From Mesorhizobium opportunistum WSM2075 (lineage in GTDB: Bacteria; Pseudomonadota; Alphaproteobacteria; Rhizobiales; Rhizobiaceae), in assembly GCF_000176035.2 (NCBI RefSeq), contig NC_015675.1:1178001-1242000 (forward strand): a stretch of 64,000 nt of DNA, written 5' to 3'. The position numbers and the translations under genes were made by a program. Under the pieces are notes generated by a model, which saw nothing but the letters and a program-made list of their open reading frames with translations, was not told where the DNA came from and searched no databases. Of this stretch, positions 25,651 through 35,351 are shown piece by piece. The first letter of the stretch is position 1; every line of letters begins with the position of its first letter.

Positions 25651-26547
25651 ATGCCAAGGCCCGCCCTCGCTCTTTCGATATCCGGTCATTTCGCCAAGGG
25701 GTTGCGCCTTGCCCTGATGTCCATGGTGGCGCTGCTGTTTGCCTTGCTCAGCGCCTTCGCCGCCGAACTGCCAGCCCTGACCGGGCGGGTGGTCGACAAT
25801 GCCGGCATCATCGATGCCGCGACCAAGGCGGCGCTGACGCAGAAGCTCGCCGACTTCGAGACCAAGGGCTCCGACCAGATCGTCGTCGCCACGATCCCCA
25901 GCCTCGACGGCGAGGAGATCGAACCCTATGCCAACCGGCTGTTCCGCTTCTGGAAGCTCGGCCAGGCAAAAGAAAACAACGGCGTGCTTCTGCTGGTCGC
26001 GCCGAACGACCGCAAGATGCGCATCGAGGTCGGCTACGGGCTGGAAGGCACGCTAACCGACCTGCACACCAAGCTGATCATCGAAAACGACATGGTGCCG
26101 GCCTTCCGCGCCGGCGACTTCTCCGGCGGCATAGCCAAGGCCGTCGACGACATGGTCATGGTGCTCGAAGGCAATCCGGAGGAACTGGAAGCGCGGGGAA
26201 AACGCAATCCCGCCGACAGCGGCACATCCATCGACCCGATTGCCGCGGTGTTCCTGATCCTATGGGCGACGATGTTCTTCGGTGGCCTGGCGATGGCATT
26301 CCTGCCGCCGATGTTCGGCACAAAACTGTCGCCGGGCGTGTATAGATGGCTGGGCATGACGTTTCGTTATGGCCGGGGCCCGAGCGGATCCTCAGGCACC
26401 AGCGGCTGGACAACGGGCTCGTCGGGTGGCGGCTGGTCGTCGGGAAGCTCCGGCGGCGGCTGGTCCTCGGGATCGAGCAGCGGCGGCGGCGGATTTTCGG
26501 GCGGTGGTGGCTCGTCCGGTGGTGGCGGTTCTTCAGGAAGCTGGTGA
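25651..26547 (+). CDS. TPM-domain membrane protein, copy 2
   Basis: 298 residues from ATG 25651, four bases after copy 1. It has a signal peptide ending near AFAAELP, then a TPM domain identical in protein sequence to copy 1 over about 145 residues, from ALTGRVVDNAGII to EARGKRN. A transmembrane helix and a longer Gly/Ser/Trp-rich tail (GGGWSSGSSGGG) follow. Signal peptide and tail differ from copy 1, while the shared block differs only at about 14 silent bases, which points to gene conversion or very recent duplication. Confidence 0.87.
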   Translation: MPRPALALSISGHFAKGLRLALMSMVALLFALLSAFAAELPALTGRVVDNAGIIDAATKAALTQKLADFETKGSDQIVVATIPSLDGEEIEPYANRLFRFWKLGQAKENNGVLLLVAPNDRKMRIEVGYGLEGTLTDLHTKLIIENDMVPAFRAGDFSGGIAKAVDDMVMVLEGNPEELEARGKRNPADSGTSIDPIAAVFLILWATMFFGGLAMAFLPPMFGTKLSPGVYRWLGMTFRYGRGPSGSSGTSGWTTGSSGGGWSSGSSGGGWSSGSSSGGGGFSGGGGSSGGGGSSGSW

Positions 26548-26551
26548 GACA

Positions 26552-27190
26552 ATGGCAGCACGACCGATCAGCCCGCAGGATCATGAGCGCATCGCCGATG
26601 CGATCCGCGCCGCGGAAACCAGGACCGACGGCGAGATCTACTGTGTCGTGGCGCATGCCAGCGACGGCTATTTCGCCCCCGCCGCCTTGATGGCGACGCT
26701 ATGCATGCTGGTCGTCAGCCTCGCCGTCGCCTATGGGCTGGAGGCCTGGTGGCTCACCATCCGGCTGCCGCATTTCGTCCTCGCCCAGCTTTTGGCGCTG
26801 GCCTGCGTGCTGGCCCTGCTGTGGGCGCTGCCCGGCTTGCGCATCCACATGGTGCCACGGCGGCTGCGCTATCAGGCGGCACACGCCAATGCGATCAAAC
26901 AGTTCCTCGCCCGCAACGTCCACCGCACCACGGCGCGCACCGGCGTGCTGGTCTTCGTCTCGATCGCCGAGCGCTATGCCGAGGTGGTCGCGGATTCGGG
27001 CATCGACGCCAAGGTCGGCCAGCATGTCTGGGACGGCGTGGTGCGCGACTTGACCGCGCATGCCGGCAACGACCGGCTTGCCGACGGTTTCGTCAAGGCG
27101 ATCGAGCAGGTGGGCGCGGTGCTGGCCGAGCATTTCCCGGTCACGTCCGGCGACACCAACGAGCTTGACGACCATCTGGTCGAAATCTAA
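26552..27190 (+). CDS. TPM-domain membrane protein, third member
   Basis: 212 residues from ATG 26552, four bases after copy 2. It is a divergent cytoplasmic-facing relative: ISPQDHERIADAIRAAETRTDGEIYCVVAHASD, then two membrane helices (about 45-105, ALMATLCMLVVSLAVAYGL and LAQLLALACVLALLWALPGL), then TARTGVLVFVSIAERYAEVVADSGIDAKV. This layout matches the TPM protein that commonly ends LemA-TPM operons. The four genes from 23993 to 27190 are tightly packed and probably one transcription unit. Confidence 0.85.
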   Translation: MAARPISPQDHERIADAIRAAETRTDGEIYCVVAHASDGYFAPAALMATLCMLVVSLAVAYGLEAWWLTIRLPHFVLAQLLALACVLALLWALPGLRIHMVPRRLRYQAAHANAIKQFLARNVHRTTARTGVLVFVSIAERYAEVVADSGIDAKVGQHVWDGVVRDLTAHAGNDRLADGFVKAIEQVGAVLAEHFPVTSGDTNELDDHLVEI

Positions 27191-27355
27191 GCGCCTGCCG
27201 TCGAGATTGCTTTGCCGACCCGGGCCTTGCCGATCCGGCCTGTTTCCGGACGGTTTTGCGCAACGTCACCTACGCCATGATCGTCTGTGAGAAAGCGGTT
27301 GGCGGGCTGCCCGGACTCTTGCAATCGGCCGGTGCGGGTTTATGGTTAACAAATC

Positions 27356-27862
27356 ATGAATACGCTGACGATCGACATCCGGAAGGCAGAGCCGCGCGAC
27401 GCTGGCGCTATCGCCGAAGTGCATCTGGAAGCCTGGCGCGGCGCCTATTCCGGCATCATTCCGCACCGCACGCTGACATCGATGATCAACCGCCGTGGTG
27501 CCGACTGGTGGGCGAATGCGATTCGCCGTGCCGCCACCGTCCTGGTGGTCGAGATCGGCGGCACGATCGCCGGCTACGCGACGATCGGCAAGAACCGGGC
27601 CCGGGAACTCAAGCAGCAAGGCGAGATCTACGAACTCTACCTGCGCCCGGAATATCAAGGCATCGGCCTCGGCAGGCGGCTGTTTTCGGCCGCCAAGGCG
27701 CGCCTTGCCGACCATGGCCTGAAAGGTATGGTGGTGTGGGCGCTGGAAGACAACCAGAGCGCGCTCGCCTTCTATGCCGGCGCCGGCGGCCGCGACATCG
27801 CCGAGGGCGTCGAGATCTTCGAGCAGAAGGCCCTGAAGAAGGTCGCTTTCGTCTGGGAATGA
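27356..27862 (+). CDS. GNAT-family N-acetyltransferase
   Basis: 168 residues, a complete GNAT domain. The acetyl-CoA binding motif is LRPEYQGIGLGRRLFSAAKARL (motif A, Q/RxxGxG/A), followed by WALEDNQSALAFYAGAGGR. The N-terminus IRKAEPRDAGAIAEVHLEAWRGAY resembles the RimI-like or phosphinothricin-acetyltransferase-like group. The target amine is unknown. It stands alone between the TPM genes and ppa. Confidence 0.88.
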   Translation: MNTLTIDIRKAEPRDAGAIAEVHLEAWRGAYSGIIPHRTLTSMINRRGADWWANAIRRAATVLVVEIGGTIAGYATIGKNRARELKQQGEIYELYLRPEYQGIGLGRRLFSAAKARLADHGLKGMVVWALEDNQSALAFYAGAGGRDIAEGVEIFEQKALKKVAFVWE

Positions 27863-28064
27863 CCGCCGAGGGCTGATCGCGGAGAGCGAAGCAGGCTCAC
27901 GGGATGTATCCAACGCGAAATCACGACGCTGAAACATCTTGTTCCGATGATTGAACGTGTCGGATGCCATCGCGTCTCGCCCGACGTTAGTCAGCACCAT
28001 TCGCCGCATTGCGCCATTCTGCGCCGCCCGCTATCTCCTCCCCATCGAGAGAGGGACAAAAGCC

Positions 28065-28598
28065 ATGCGCATCGAAGCCATAGCCAGCGGAAAGAACCCG
28101 CCTGAGGACGTCAACGTCATTATCGAGGTGCCGATCGGCGGCGAGCCGATCAAGTACGAGATGGACAAGGAGGCCGGCACCTTGTTCGTCGACCGCTTCC
28201 TGCACACCTCGATGCGCTATCCCGGCAATTACGGCTTCGTGCCGCACACGCTGTCGGGCGATGGCGATCCGATCGACGTGCTGGTCTGCAACACGCGCGC
28301 ACTGGTGCCGGGCTGCGTCATCAACGTGCGGCCGATCGGCGTGCTGATCATGGAAGACAATGCCGGTCAGGACGAAAAGATCATCGCCGTGCCGTCGCCC
28401 AAGCTGACGCTGCGCTACGAGAACGTCACCGAGTATACGCAACTGCCCGACATCACACGCCAGCAGGTGCAGCACTTCTTCGAGCACTATAAGGATCTCG
28501 AGCCCGGCAAATGGGTCAAGATCGAAGGCTGGCACGATTCCAAATACGCCAAGAAGATGATCATGGACGCGATCGAACGCGCCAAGGCGAGCAAGTAG
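28065..28598 (+). CDS. ppa: Inorganic pyrophosphatase
   Basis: 177 residues from ATG 28065 (GAGGGAC upstream), the usual length for family I bacterial PPase. It has [22 protein letters not shown] at the N-terminus and the signature [10 protein letters not shown] with its metal-binding Asp residues, then [25 protein letters not shown]. It hydrolyses pyrophosphate to phosphate in the cytoplasm, pulling biosynthetic reactions forward. It appears to be a single-gene unit. Confidence 0.97.
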   Translation: MRIEAIASGKNPPEDVNVIIEVPIGGEPIKYEMDKEAGTLFVDRFLHTSMRYPGNYGFVPHTLSGDGDPIDVLVCNTRALVPGCVINVRPIGVLIMEDNAGQDEKIIAVPSPKLTLRYENVTEYTQLPDITRQQVQHFFEHYKDLEPGKWVKIEGWHDSKYAKKMIMDAIERAKASK

Positions 28599-28607
28599 CG
28601 CTTCGGA

Positions 28608-29201
28608 TCAGTTGTCGACCCGGCCGAAGGCCGGCACGTTGCCGATGACGGTGTGCCGGTCCTTGCCGCAGGCGAAGGTTCGCGCCTTCTCGTCGGCGAG
28701 TTTACGCGCCTGGTCGTTGGCTTGCGAGTTGCCGGTGGCCAGTACGAGGCCGACGGTGCAGCCGACGCGGGCGTCCATCTGGCCGACCTTGGCGACGAGC
28801 AACACTTCGGTCGACTTGTTCTCATCCTCGCCATTGCTGATCGTGCGGCGGTGAATGACCGCGAAGGGTACGGCCTTGTCGCCATTGGTCTCGACGCGCC
28901 ATTCGATCTTGGCCCCGGACGAATTGAAGGCGGAAAAACTCTCCCAGGCGGATGTCATGTCGCCGCCGGGCGGAAAACCATAAAACAGCGATTCGCGGGC
29001 ATCGTCATAGGCGATCAGCACGGGGTAGCCGCGGTAGCCCGAACAGGCGAGGTCGGCCCAGTCGCCGTCGCCTTGTTCGGCCTGAGCGTAGGTCACGCAG
29101 TCCTTCTTCCAGTCGAGATCGGTATAGGCGCTCGATATGTCACCGGCATGGGCTGCCTGACAGAGGCCGGTGACGGCAAGCGGGATCAGCAGGTTGCGCA
29201 T
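28608..29201 (-). CDS. Exported protein of unknown function
   Basis: 197 residues from ATG 29201. A signal peptide (MRNLLIPLAVTGLCQAAHA) is followed by a mature domain of about 178 residues containing CVTYAQAEQGDGDWADLACSGYRGYPVLIAYDDARESLFYGF and a Cys pair later (GCTVGL, FACGKD), so disulfides are likely in the periplasm. The FYGFPPGG segment and exported nature are shared with other rhizobial hypothetical proteins I recall only vaguely. It is convergent with ppa, ten bases away. Confidence 0.75.
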   Translation of the reverse strand: MRNLLIPLAVTGLCQAAHAGDISSAYTDLDWKKDCVTYAQAEQGDGDWADLACSGYRGYPVLIAYDDARESLFYGFPPGGDMTSAWESFSAFNSSGAKIEWRVETNGDKAVPFAVIHRRTISNGEDENKSTEVLLVAKVGQMDARVGCTVGLVLATGNSQANDQARKLADEKARTFACGKDRHTVIGNVPAFGRVDN

Positions 29202-29245
29202 GACGGATATCTCCGTTGGAGCTCGCCACAACGTATCGCCAATCG

Positions 29246-29866
29246 CTATTTCTTCAAGCTTGCTTCAATCAGCAGGTCGGCATTGCGGGCGACCGACTGC
29301 GCCGGTCCACCGAGCCCGAACAACTGGCCGCTGATATAGGCGCCCTCGAGCAGCAGCAGCAGCCCGTCGCCCAGCGTGTCGGCATCCCCAGCGCCCATCG
29401 CGGCGGCCATGGCGCGGAGCCGGCGGCGCAGTTCCTGCTTGTTGTCTTCGCTCACCATTCGGGCCGGATGGCCGTGCTCGGGGTATTCGACCGCTGCGTT
29501 GGTCATACCGCAGCCGCGATAATCGGGTTTTTGCGTGCGCTTTCCGACGCGGGTCAGGAAAGCCTTGATCTGCGCGCGCGGATCGCCAGGATGGGCGTCG
29601 ACAGCCTCATCGAAGCGCTCCCAAAATTCGAGGTCGTATTGCCGCAGGTACGAGGCAGCCAATTCGTCCTTGGAGGGGAAGCTGCGATAGAGGCTGGGCT
29701 TGGTGACGCCGGCACGCTTGACGATCTCGTCGACGCCGATCGCCCTTATGCCACGCCGGTAGAACAGGTCGTAGGCGACGTCGAGGATCTTCTTGGCGGC
29801 CTTCGGCGGGGCCGATGCATGACCATCGCTGATGGTCAGTTCAATATTTTTGTCGGTTGGCATCAT
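29246..29866 (-). CDS. TetR-family repressor of the adjacent MFS gene
   Basis: 206 residues. The N-terminal TetR helix-turn-helix reads ILDVAYDLFYRRGIRAIGVDEIVKRAGVTKPSLYRSFPSKDEL (about 27-70), followed by a helical ligand-binding domain ending in LLLEGAYISGQLFGL. It is divergent from an MFS permease gene, and the 71-base gap holds two near-identical 12-base palindromes, a classic self-regulating repressor and exporter pair. The inducer is unknown. Confidence 0.92.
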   Translation of the reverse strand: MMPTDKNIELTISDGHASAPPKAAKKILDVAYDLFYRRGIRAIGVDEIVKRAGVTKPSLYRSFPSKDELAASYLRQYDLEFWERFDEAVDAHPGDPRAQIKAFLTRVGKRTQKPDYRGCGMTNAAVEYPEHGHPARMVSEDNKQELRRRLRAMAAAMGAGDADTLGDGLLLLLEGAYISGQLFGLGGPAQSVARNADLLIEASLKK

Positions 29867-29885
29867 GGGACTCGATTGACAGTGT

Positions 29886-29935
29886 TACCGATCGGTACGT
29901 ATACATGTTCCCACCCTGCAACGTACCGGTCAGTA
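29886..29935. promoter_or_regulatory. Two TetR-type operators in the divergent promoter
   Basis: TACCGATCGGTA (29886-29897) is a perfect palindrome and TACCGGTCAGTA (29924-29935) matches it at 10 of 12 positions. They are 38 bases apart centre to centre, one near each gene start; the second ends two bases before the MFS start codon. Both genes are probably repressed by the TetR protein. Confidence 0.7.
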
Positions 29936-29937
29936 AC

Positions 29938-31221
29938 ATGATAGCTCAATCCCGCCCATTTGGCCAGCGCTACGCCTTCGTCGTGGTCGGCGTCATCTTC
30001 CTCTGCCTGCTGATCGCCGCCGGTCTGCGCTCGGCACCCGCCGTCATGATGCTGCCGCTCGAAAACAGCTTTGGCTGGCGGCGCGACGTCATCTCGCTGG
30101 CCGCCGGTGTCGGCATCCTGCTCTATGGCCTGACTGGTCCGTTCGCCGCCGCGCTGATGGAGCGGATCGGACTGCGCCGCACGCTGATCGCCTCGCTGGT
30201 GATCATGTCGGGGTCGACCGCGCTCAGCCTTTTGATGACCAAGCCCTGGCACCTCTTCATCACCTGGGGCGTGTTCTCCGGCATCGGCTCAGGCGCCGTA
30301 GCCAGCGTGCTCGGCGCCACCATCGTCAACCGCTGGTTCAAGACCAATCGCGGACTGGTCATGGGCTTGATGTCGGCCTCCAGCGCCACCGGCCTCCTGG
30401 TGTTCCTGCCGCTGCTTGCCTCGCTTGCGCAAACGGGCGGCTGGAAGCCGGTCGCCATCGCGGTCGCGGTCGCCACGGCCTGCCTGCTGCCGCTGGTCTG
30501 GTTGCTGGTGCCGGAGCGTCCGGCCTCGATCGGCATGGTGCGTTATGGCGCCGAGGCCGATGACGTGCCGCCGACATCGCCGGCATCGCAAGGCAATTTC
30601 CTGGCGCACACGCTCAACACGCTGCGCCGCGCCGCCGGCACGCGGGTGTTCTGGTATCTGTTCGCCACCTTCTTCGTCTGTGGTTTCACCACCAACGGGC
30701 TGGTCGGCACGCATTTGATCGCGTTCTGCGGCGACATGGGCATCGGCGAGGTGCAGGCGGCCGGCCTGCTGTCGATGATGGGCATTTTCGACTTGATCGG
30801 CACGACGCTGTCCGGCTGGCTTACCGACCGTTTCGACCCGCGCAAGCTGCTTGGCGTCTATTATGCCATCCGTGGCCTGTCGCTGATCTACCTGCCTTAT
30901 TCCGGCTTCTCGGCGACCAGCCTGATCATCTTCGCGGTGCTCTATGGCCTCGACTGGATCGCCACCGTGCCACCGACGCTCAGGCTCGCCAACGAGGCGT
31001 TCGGCGACCGCAGCGGACCGATCGTGTTCGGCTGGATCGTCGCCGGCCACCAGGTGGGAGCTGCCACGGCGGCCGCCTTCGGCGGCACCATGCGCGAACT
31101 GCAGGGCAATTACGAACTGGCCTTCCTGATCGCCGGAATGACGGCCATCGCCGCCGCCTGCATCTCGCTGCTGATCAATACCAGCCGGCCGGCCTTCGAT
31201 CCCGAACCGCAAGCGGCATAG
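29938..31221 (+). CDS. MFS permease under TetR control
   Basis: 427 residues from ATG 29938 with about 12 predicted membrane helices. The first segment is YAFVVVGVIFLCLLIAAGL. The motif-A-like loops between helices 2-3 and 8-9 are present (GWLTDRFDPRKLLGVYYAIRG). Sequence flavour (GLRSAPAVMMLPLENSFGW) resembles the monocarboxylate/oxalate-type MFS group. The transport substrate is unknown; the TetR partner suggests export of, or resistance to, a small molecule. Confidence 0.9.
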   Translation: MIAQSRPFGQRYAFVVVGVIFLCLLIAAGLRSAPAVMMLPLENSFGWRRDVISLAAGVGILLYGLTGPFAAALMERIGLRRTLIASLVIMSGSTALSLLMTKPWHLFITWGVFSGIGSGAVASVLGATIVNRWFKTNRGLVMGLMSASSATGLLVFLPLLASLAQTGGWKPVAIAVAVATACLLPLVWLLVPERPASIGMVRYGAEADDVPPTSPASQGNFLAHTLNTLRRAAGTRVFWYLFATFFVCGFTTNGLVGTHLIAFCGDMGIGEVQAAGLLSMMGIFDLIGTTLSGWLTDRFDPRKLLGVYYAIRGLSLIYLPYSGFSATSLIIFAVLYGLDWIATVPPTLRLANEAFGDRSGPIVFGWIVAGHQVGAATAAAFGGTMRELQGNYELAFLIAGMTAIAAACISLLINTSRPAFDPEPQAA

Positions 31222-31396
31222 GCGCGGCCCTCCCTTCTCCCCTTTTGGGCCCGTTGCCTTATTGATCTCTGGGCGTGAGAGGAGACGGAAAGGGCAGCCC
31301 TGTTCATTGTTATCAAACGTTCATGATTTCGAGATGAGCCTGAAACATTGAGGCTGGAGCTTGGTGGCAACGTTCAACGCCATCCAGGAGACAGCC

Positions 31397-32971
31397 ATGA
31401 ACAAGCTCTCGATGACTCGCCGCGCTTTTGTCACCTCCGCCAGCGCCGCTGGTCTGGTCGGCGTTTCCAGCCTGGCGCTGCCCTATTATTCTCGCGCCAA
31501 CCAGCGCCCGGCCTTCACCCATGGCGTCCAGTCGGGGGATGTCGACGCCACCAGCGGCATGGTGTGGACGCGCACGGATCGCCCGTCGCGTGTCATGTTC
31601 GAAGTGTCGTCGACCGAGAATTTCGCCAACGCGATCCGGCTGGCGCCGCTCGATACGTCGCCGGCCAGCGATTATACGGTCAGACGCCTGCTCACCGATC
31701 TCGCTTCCGATCAGGACATCTTCTACCGCATGACGGCAGCCGACCTCGCTGACATCAACGCCGTCTCCGAGCCGATCGTCGGCCGCTTCCGCACCGCGCC
31801 GGCCTCGAAGCGCGACATCAAGTTCGCTTGGTCGGGCGACACCGCCGGCCAGGGCTGGGGCATCGACGAGACCGGCATGAAGACCTACGCCACGATCGGC
31901 AAGCATACGCCCGATTTCTTCCTGCATTCGGGCGACACCATCTATGCCGACGGCGCGATGAAGGACGAGGTCGACCTGCCCGGCGGCGGCAAGTGGAAGA
32001 ACGTCGTGCTAGTCGATGGTAAGCGCAAGGTCGCCGAGACGCTGGACGAATACCGCGACCAGTGGAAATACAACATGATGGACAGACACGTCCTGGGTCT
32101 CAGCGCCATCTGCCCGACCTTTTATCAGTGGGACGACCACGAGGTGCTGAACAACTGGTCGGATTCGAAAAATCTGAGCGCCGACGATCGCTACACGGAA
32201 AAATCCATCCATGTGCTGGCGGCCCGCGCGGCCCGAGCCTTCCATGAGATGACGACGATCCGTTACGAGCCGTCGGAGCCCGGCCGCGTCTACCGCAAGA
32301 TAGCCTACGGGCCGCTGCTCGACGTGTTCTTCCTCGACATGCGCTCCTATCGCGGCCCCAACGGTCCGGACATGCAGGATGAGATGACACCGCAATCGCG
32401 CATGCTGGGCGAACAGCAGACGAAATGGCTGAAGCGGGAGCTAGCCAACTCCAAGGCGACATGGAAGATCATCGCCGCAGACATGCCGCTCGGCCTCGTC
32501 GTCTGGGACGATGGCGTCAAAAAGGCAGGCGCGGAGGCTGTCAGCAATGGTGACAACGGTCTGCCAAAGGGACGCGAGCTGGAGATCGCCGACCTGCTGC
32601 GCTACATCAAGAATGCCGGCATCAGCAACACCGTCTGGCTCACCGCCGACGTGCACTACACAGCCGCGCATTACTACAATCCCGAGAAGGCGCAGTTCCA
32701 GGACTTCAGTCCATTCTGGGAATTCGTCTCCGGCCCCATCCATGCCGGAACCTTCGGCCCGAACGATTTCGACATGACCTTCGGTCCGGAGCTGAAGTTC
32801 ATCAAGGCGCCGACAGCCGAGCAGGGGCAGAACCTGCCGCCGTCAGCCGGCCTGCAATTCTTTGGCCTTGTCGACATTTCCGGCGCCACCGAGCAGATGA
32901 CCGTGCGGCTGATGGATCGCGACGACAACGAACTCTACAAGATCACGCTCGACCCGGTACGGTCGGCGTAA
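31397..32971 (+). CDS. phoD: PhoD-type alkaline phosphatase, Tat-exported
   Basis: 524 residues from ATG 31397 with AGGAGAC upstream. The N-terminus MTRRAFVTSASAAGLVGVSS is a twin-arginine signal. The PhoD domain follows: FTHGVQSGDVDATSGMVWTR, LHSGDTIYADG, PTFYQWDDHEVLNNWS (metal-binding Asp-His), and WLTADVHYTAAHYYNP (Asp-His). PhoD enzymes release phosphate from phosphate esters in the periplasm, using calcium and iron. No convincing Pho box was found upstream. Confidence 0.93.
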   Translation: MNKLSMTRRAFVTSASAAGLVGVSSLALPYYSRANQRPAFTHGVQSGDVDATSGMVWTRTDRPSRVMFEVSSTENFANAIRLAPLDTSPASDYTVRRLLTDLASDQDIFYRMTAADLADINAVSEPIVGRFRTAPASKRDIKFAWSGDTAGQGWGIDETGMKTYATIGKHTPDFFLHSGDTIYADGAMKDEVDLPGGGKWKNVVLVDGKRKVAETLDEYRDQWKYNMMDRHVLGLSAICPTFYQWDDHEVLNNWSDSKNLSADDRYTEKSIHVLAARAARAFHEMTTIRYEPSEPGRVYRKIAYGPLLDVFFLDMRSYRGPNGPDMQDEMTPQSRMLGEQQTKWLKRELANSKATWKIIAADMPLGLVVWDDGVKKAGAEAVSNGDNGLPKGRELEIADLLRYIKNAGISNTVWLTADVHYTAAHYYNPEKAQFQDFSPFWEFVSGPIHAGTFGPNDFDMTFGPELKFIKAPTAEQGQNLPPSAGLQFFGLVDISGATEQMTVRLMDRDDNELYKITLDPVRSA

Positions 32972-32985
32972 AGACCTGACGGTCG

Positions 32986-33267
32986 TCAGTCCGGGTAGCA
33001 GACCATTGGAATGTTCGGCCAGACGGCGCTGTCGCAGTTGGCTGCGTCCTGGCGCTGCTTGAAGGCGGCGCTGACCGGGCCGGTCACCATCGGATCGACG
33101 CCGTCGGGGGCGTCGGCGAAAGCCTGCTGGGCCGAAGGCGCATCGATCGGCAGGGCCGGCCGTGCTTCCTTCAGCGTGGCGGCCGACTGCGCGGCGTTGG
33201 CCGCCAGCAGAACGGCAAAGGCCGCGGAGGCGATAAGCGGCCAATATCGGTTGAGTTTATCGGTCAT
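32986..33267 (-). CDS. Small exported protein of unknown function
   Basis: 93 residues from ATG 33267. An N-terminal signal segment (YWPLIASAAFAVLLAANAAQSA) is followed by a short mature part with Pro-rich start, QQAFADAPDGVDPMVTGPVSAAFKQRQ, and two Cys residues (ANCDSAVWPNIPMVCYPD) that could form a disulfide. Convergent with phoD, 14 bases away. No family recognised. Confidence 0.68.
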   Translation of the reverse strand: MTDKLNRYWPLIASAAFAVLLAANAAQSAATLKEARPALPIDAPSAQQAFADAPDGVDPMVTGPVSAAFKQRQDAANCDSAVWPNIPMVCYPD

Positions 33268-33463
33268 GACGTTCGAACTGCCCGGGCCCTGAATGGTTCC
33301 CGCCTTGGTTAACAAAATCATTTCACACGCAGATGCTTAAGATTTGATGAGTATTTGGTGTTGCGCTTCCCCTTTCGCAACTGCGAAAAACCCTGTATGA
33401 GCCGCGCAACCGAAAGAGGCAGCGCCTTTGGCCTGCTGCCTGCAACGCTTCCGAGATCAGAAC

Positions 33464-35293
33464 ATGAAACTCCGTAATATCGCGATCATCGCGCACGTCG
33501 ACCATGGAAAGACCACCCTGGTCGACCAGCTTTTGAAGCAGTCCGGCTCGTTCCGCGACAACCAGCGCGTCGCCGAACGCGCCATGGATTCCAACGACCT
33601 CGAAAAGGAACGCGGCATCACCATCCTGGCCAAGGCGACTTCGGTCGACTGGAAGGATACGCGCATCAACATCGTCGACACGCCCGGACACGCCGATTTC
33701 GGCGGTGAGGTCGAGCGCATCCTGTCGATGGTGGATTCGGCCATCGTGCTGGTCGACGCCGCCGAGGGCCCGATGCCGCAGACCAAGTTCGTGGTCGGCA
33801 AGGCGCTGAAGGTCGGCTTGAAGCCGATCGTCGTCATCAACAAGATCGACCGGCCGGACGCCCGCCATGTCGAGGTCGTCAACGAGGTGTTCGATCTGTT
33901 CGCGGCCCTCGACGCCACCGACGAGCAGCTCGACTTCCCGATCCTCTATGGTTCGGGCCGCGACGGCTGGGTCTCGGAAAATCCGGAAGGCCCCAAGGAC
34001 CAGCAGCTTGCGCCGCTGTTCGATCTCGTGATCAAACATGTGCCGGCGCCGACCGTTCATCCCGGCCCGTTCCGCATGATCGGCACCATCCTGGAAGCCA
34101 ATCCCTTCCTTGGCCGCATCATCACCGGCCGCATCGAGAGCGGCACGCTGAAGTCGAACCAGGCGGTCAAAGTGCTGCACAATGACGGCACGCAGATCGA
34201 AACCGGCCGCATCTCCAAGATCCTGGCCTTCCGTGGCCTCGAGCGCCAGCCGATCGAAGAAGCGCAGGCGGGCGACATCGTCGCCATCGCCGGCCTGTCC
34301 AAGGGCACCGTCGCCGACACGTTCTGCGATCTGGCGGTGACCGAGGCGCTGCATGCGCAGCCGATCGATCCGCCGACCGTGACCATGTCCTTCCTGGTCA
34401 ACGACAGCCCGCTCGCCGGCACCGAAGGCGACAAGGTGACCAGCCGCGTCATCCGCGACCGCCTGCTGCGCGAAGCCGAAGGCAATGTCGCGCTGAAGAT
34501 CGAGGAATCGCCCGACAAGGATTCGTTCTTCGTCTCCGGCCGCGGCGAATTGCAGCTCGCCGTGCTGATCGAGACGATGCGCCGCGAAGGCTTTGAAATC
34601 GCCGTGTCGCGCCCGCGCGTCGTCATGCAGAAGGGCGAGAACGGCGAATTGCTGGAGCCGGTCGAGGAAGTCGTCATCGACGTCGACGAGGAACATGCCG
34701 GCGTCGTCGTGCAGAAGATGTCGGAGCGCAAGGCCGAGATGGTCGAGCTGCGCCCGTCCGGCGGCAACCGCCAGCGCATCGTCTTCCACGCGCCGACGCG
34801 CGGTCTGATCGGCTACCAGTCGGAACTGTTGACCGACACGCGCGGCACCGCCGTGATGAACCGTCTGTTCCATGCCTATGAGCCCTACAAGGGCGAACTG
34901 CCGGGCCGCACCAACGGCGTGCTGATCTCCAACGAGCAGGGCGAGTCCGTGGCCTACGCCATGTGGAACCTTGAAGACCGCGGCCCGATGGTCATCGATC
35001 CGGGCGTCAAGGTCTATCAGGGCATGATCATCGGTATCCACTCCAGGGACAACGACCTCGAAGTCAACGTTCTGAAGGGCAAGAAGCTGACCAACATCCG
35101 CGCCGCCGGCAAGGACGAGGCGGTCAAGCTCACCCCGCCGATCCGCATGACGCTGGAACGCGCGCTGGCCTGGATCCAGGACGACGAGCTGGTCGAAGTG
35201 ACGCCGAAGACCATTCGCCTGCGCAAGCTCTATCTCGACCCGAACGAGCGCAAGCGCTTCGAGAAGTCGGCCAAGGTGGTCGGCGCGGCGTAA
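33464..35293 (+). CDS. typA: Translational GTPase TypA/BipA
   Basis: 609 residues from ATG 33464. GTPase motifs are complete: G1 [10 protein letters not shown] (about 10-19), G3 [14 protein letters not shown], and G4 NKIDRPDA. Domain II and the EF-G-like domains III and V follow, with the BipA-specific C-terminal domain including [24 protein letters not shown]. BipA binds ribosomes and aids 50S assembly, mainly under cold or other stress. A strong terminator follows directly. Confidence 0.97.
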   Translation: MKLRNIAIIAHVDHGKTTLVDQLLKQSGSFRDNQRVAERAMDSNDLEKERGITILAKATSVDWKDTRINIVDTPGHADFGGEVERILSMVDSAIVLVDAAEGPMPQTKFVVGKALKVGLKPIVVINKIDRPDARHVEVVNEVFDLFAALDATDEQLDFPILYGSGRDGWVSENPEGPKDQQLAPLFDLVIKHVPAPTVHPGPFRMIGTILEANPFLGRIITGRIESGTLKSNQAVKVLHNDGTQIETGRISKILAFRGLERQPIEEAQAGDIVAIAGLSKGTVADTFCDLAVTEALHAQPIDPPTVTMSFLVNDSPLAGTEGDKVTSRVIRDRLLREAEGNVALKIEESPDKDSFFVSGRGELQLAVLIETMRREGFEIAVSRPRVVMQKGENGELLEPVEEVVIDVDEEHAGVVVQKMSERKAEMVELRPSGGNRQRIVFHAPTRGLIGYQSELLTDTRGTAVMNRLFHAYEPYKGELPGRTNGVLISNEQGESVAYAMWNLEDRGPMVIDPGVKVYQGMIIGIHSRDNDLEVNVLKGKKLTNIRAAGKDEAVKLTPPIRMTLERALAWIQDDELVEVTPKTIRLRKLYLDPNERKRFEKSAKVVGAA

Positions 35294-35311
35294 TCTTCTG
35301 ATTCCTTGTAA

Positions 35312-35348
35312 AAAAAGGGGCGGAGCACCGGGTGCTCCGCCCCTTTTT
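35312..35348 (+). terminator. Intrinsic terminator after typA (works both ways)
   Basis: GGGGCGGAGCACC (35317-35329) and GGTGCTCCGCCCC (35331-35343) form a 13-bp stem, flanked by an A-run on the left (35311-35316) and TTTTT on the right (35344-35348). It can end typA and, on the other strand, the DUF1062 gene, which stops four bases away. Confidence 0.92.
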
Positions 35349-35351
35349 CAT

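Noticed and set aside
31295..31330. Possible Pho box before phoD (TGTTCAT and CGTTCAT)
   Set aside because: The two heptamers are 17 bases apart instead of the 11 expected for PhoB sites, and the sequence fits poorly.
33323..35041. 572-codon open frame on the minus strand opposite typA
   Set aside because: Antisense shadow of typA with skewed composition and no recognisable domain.
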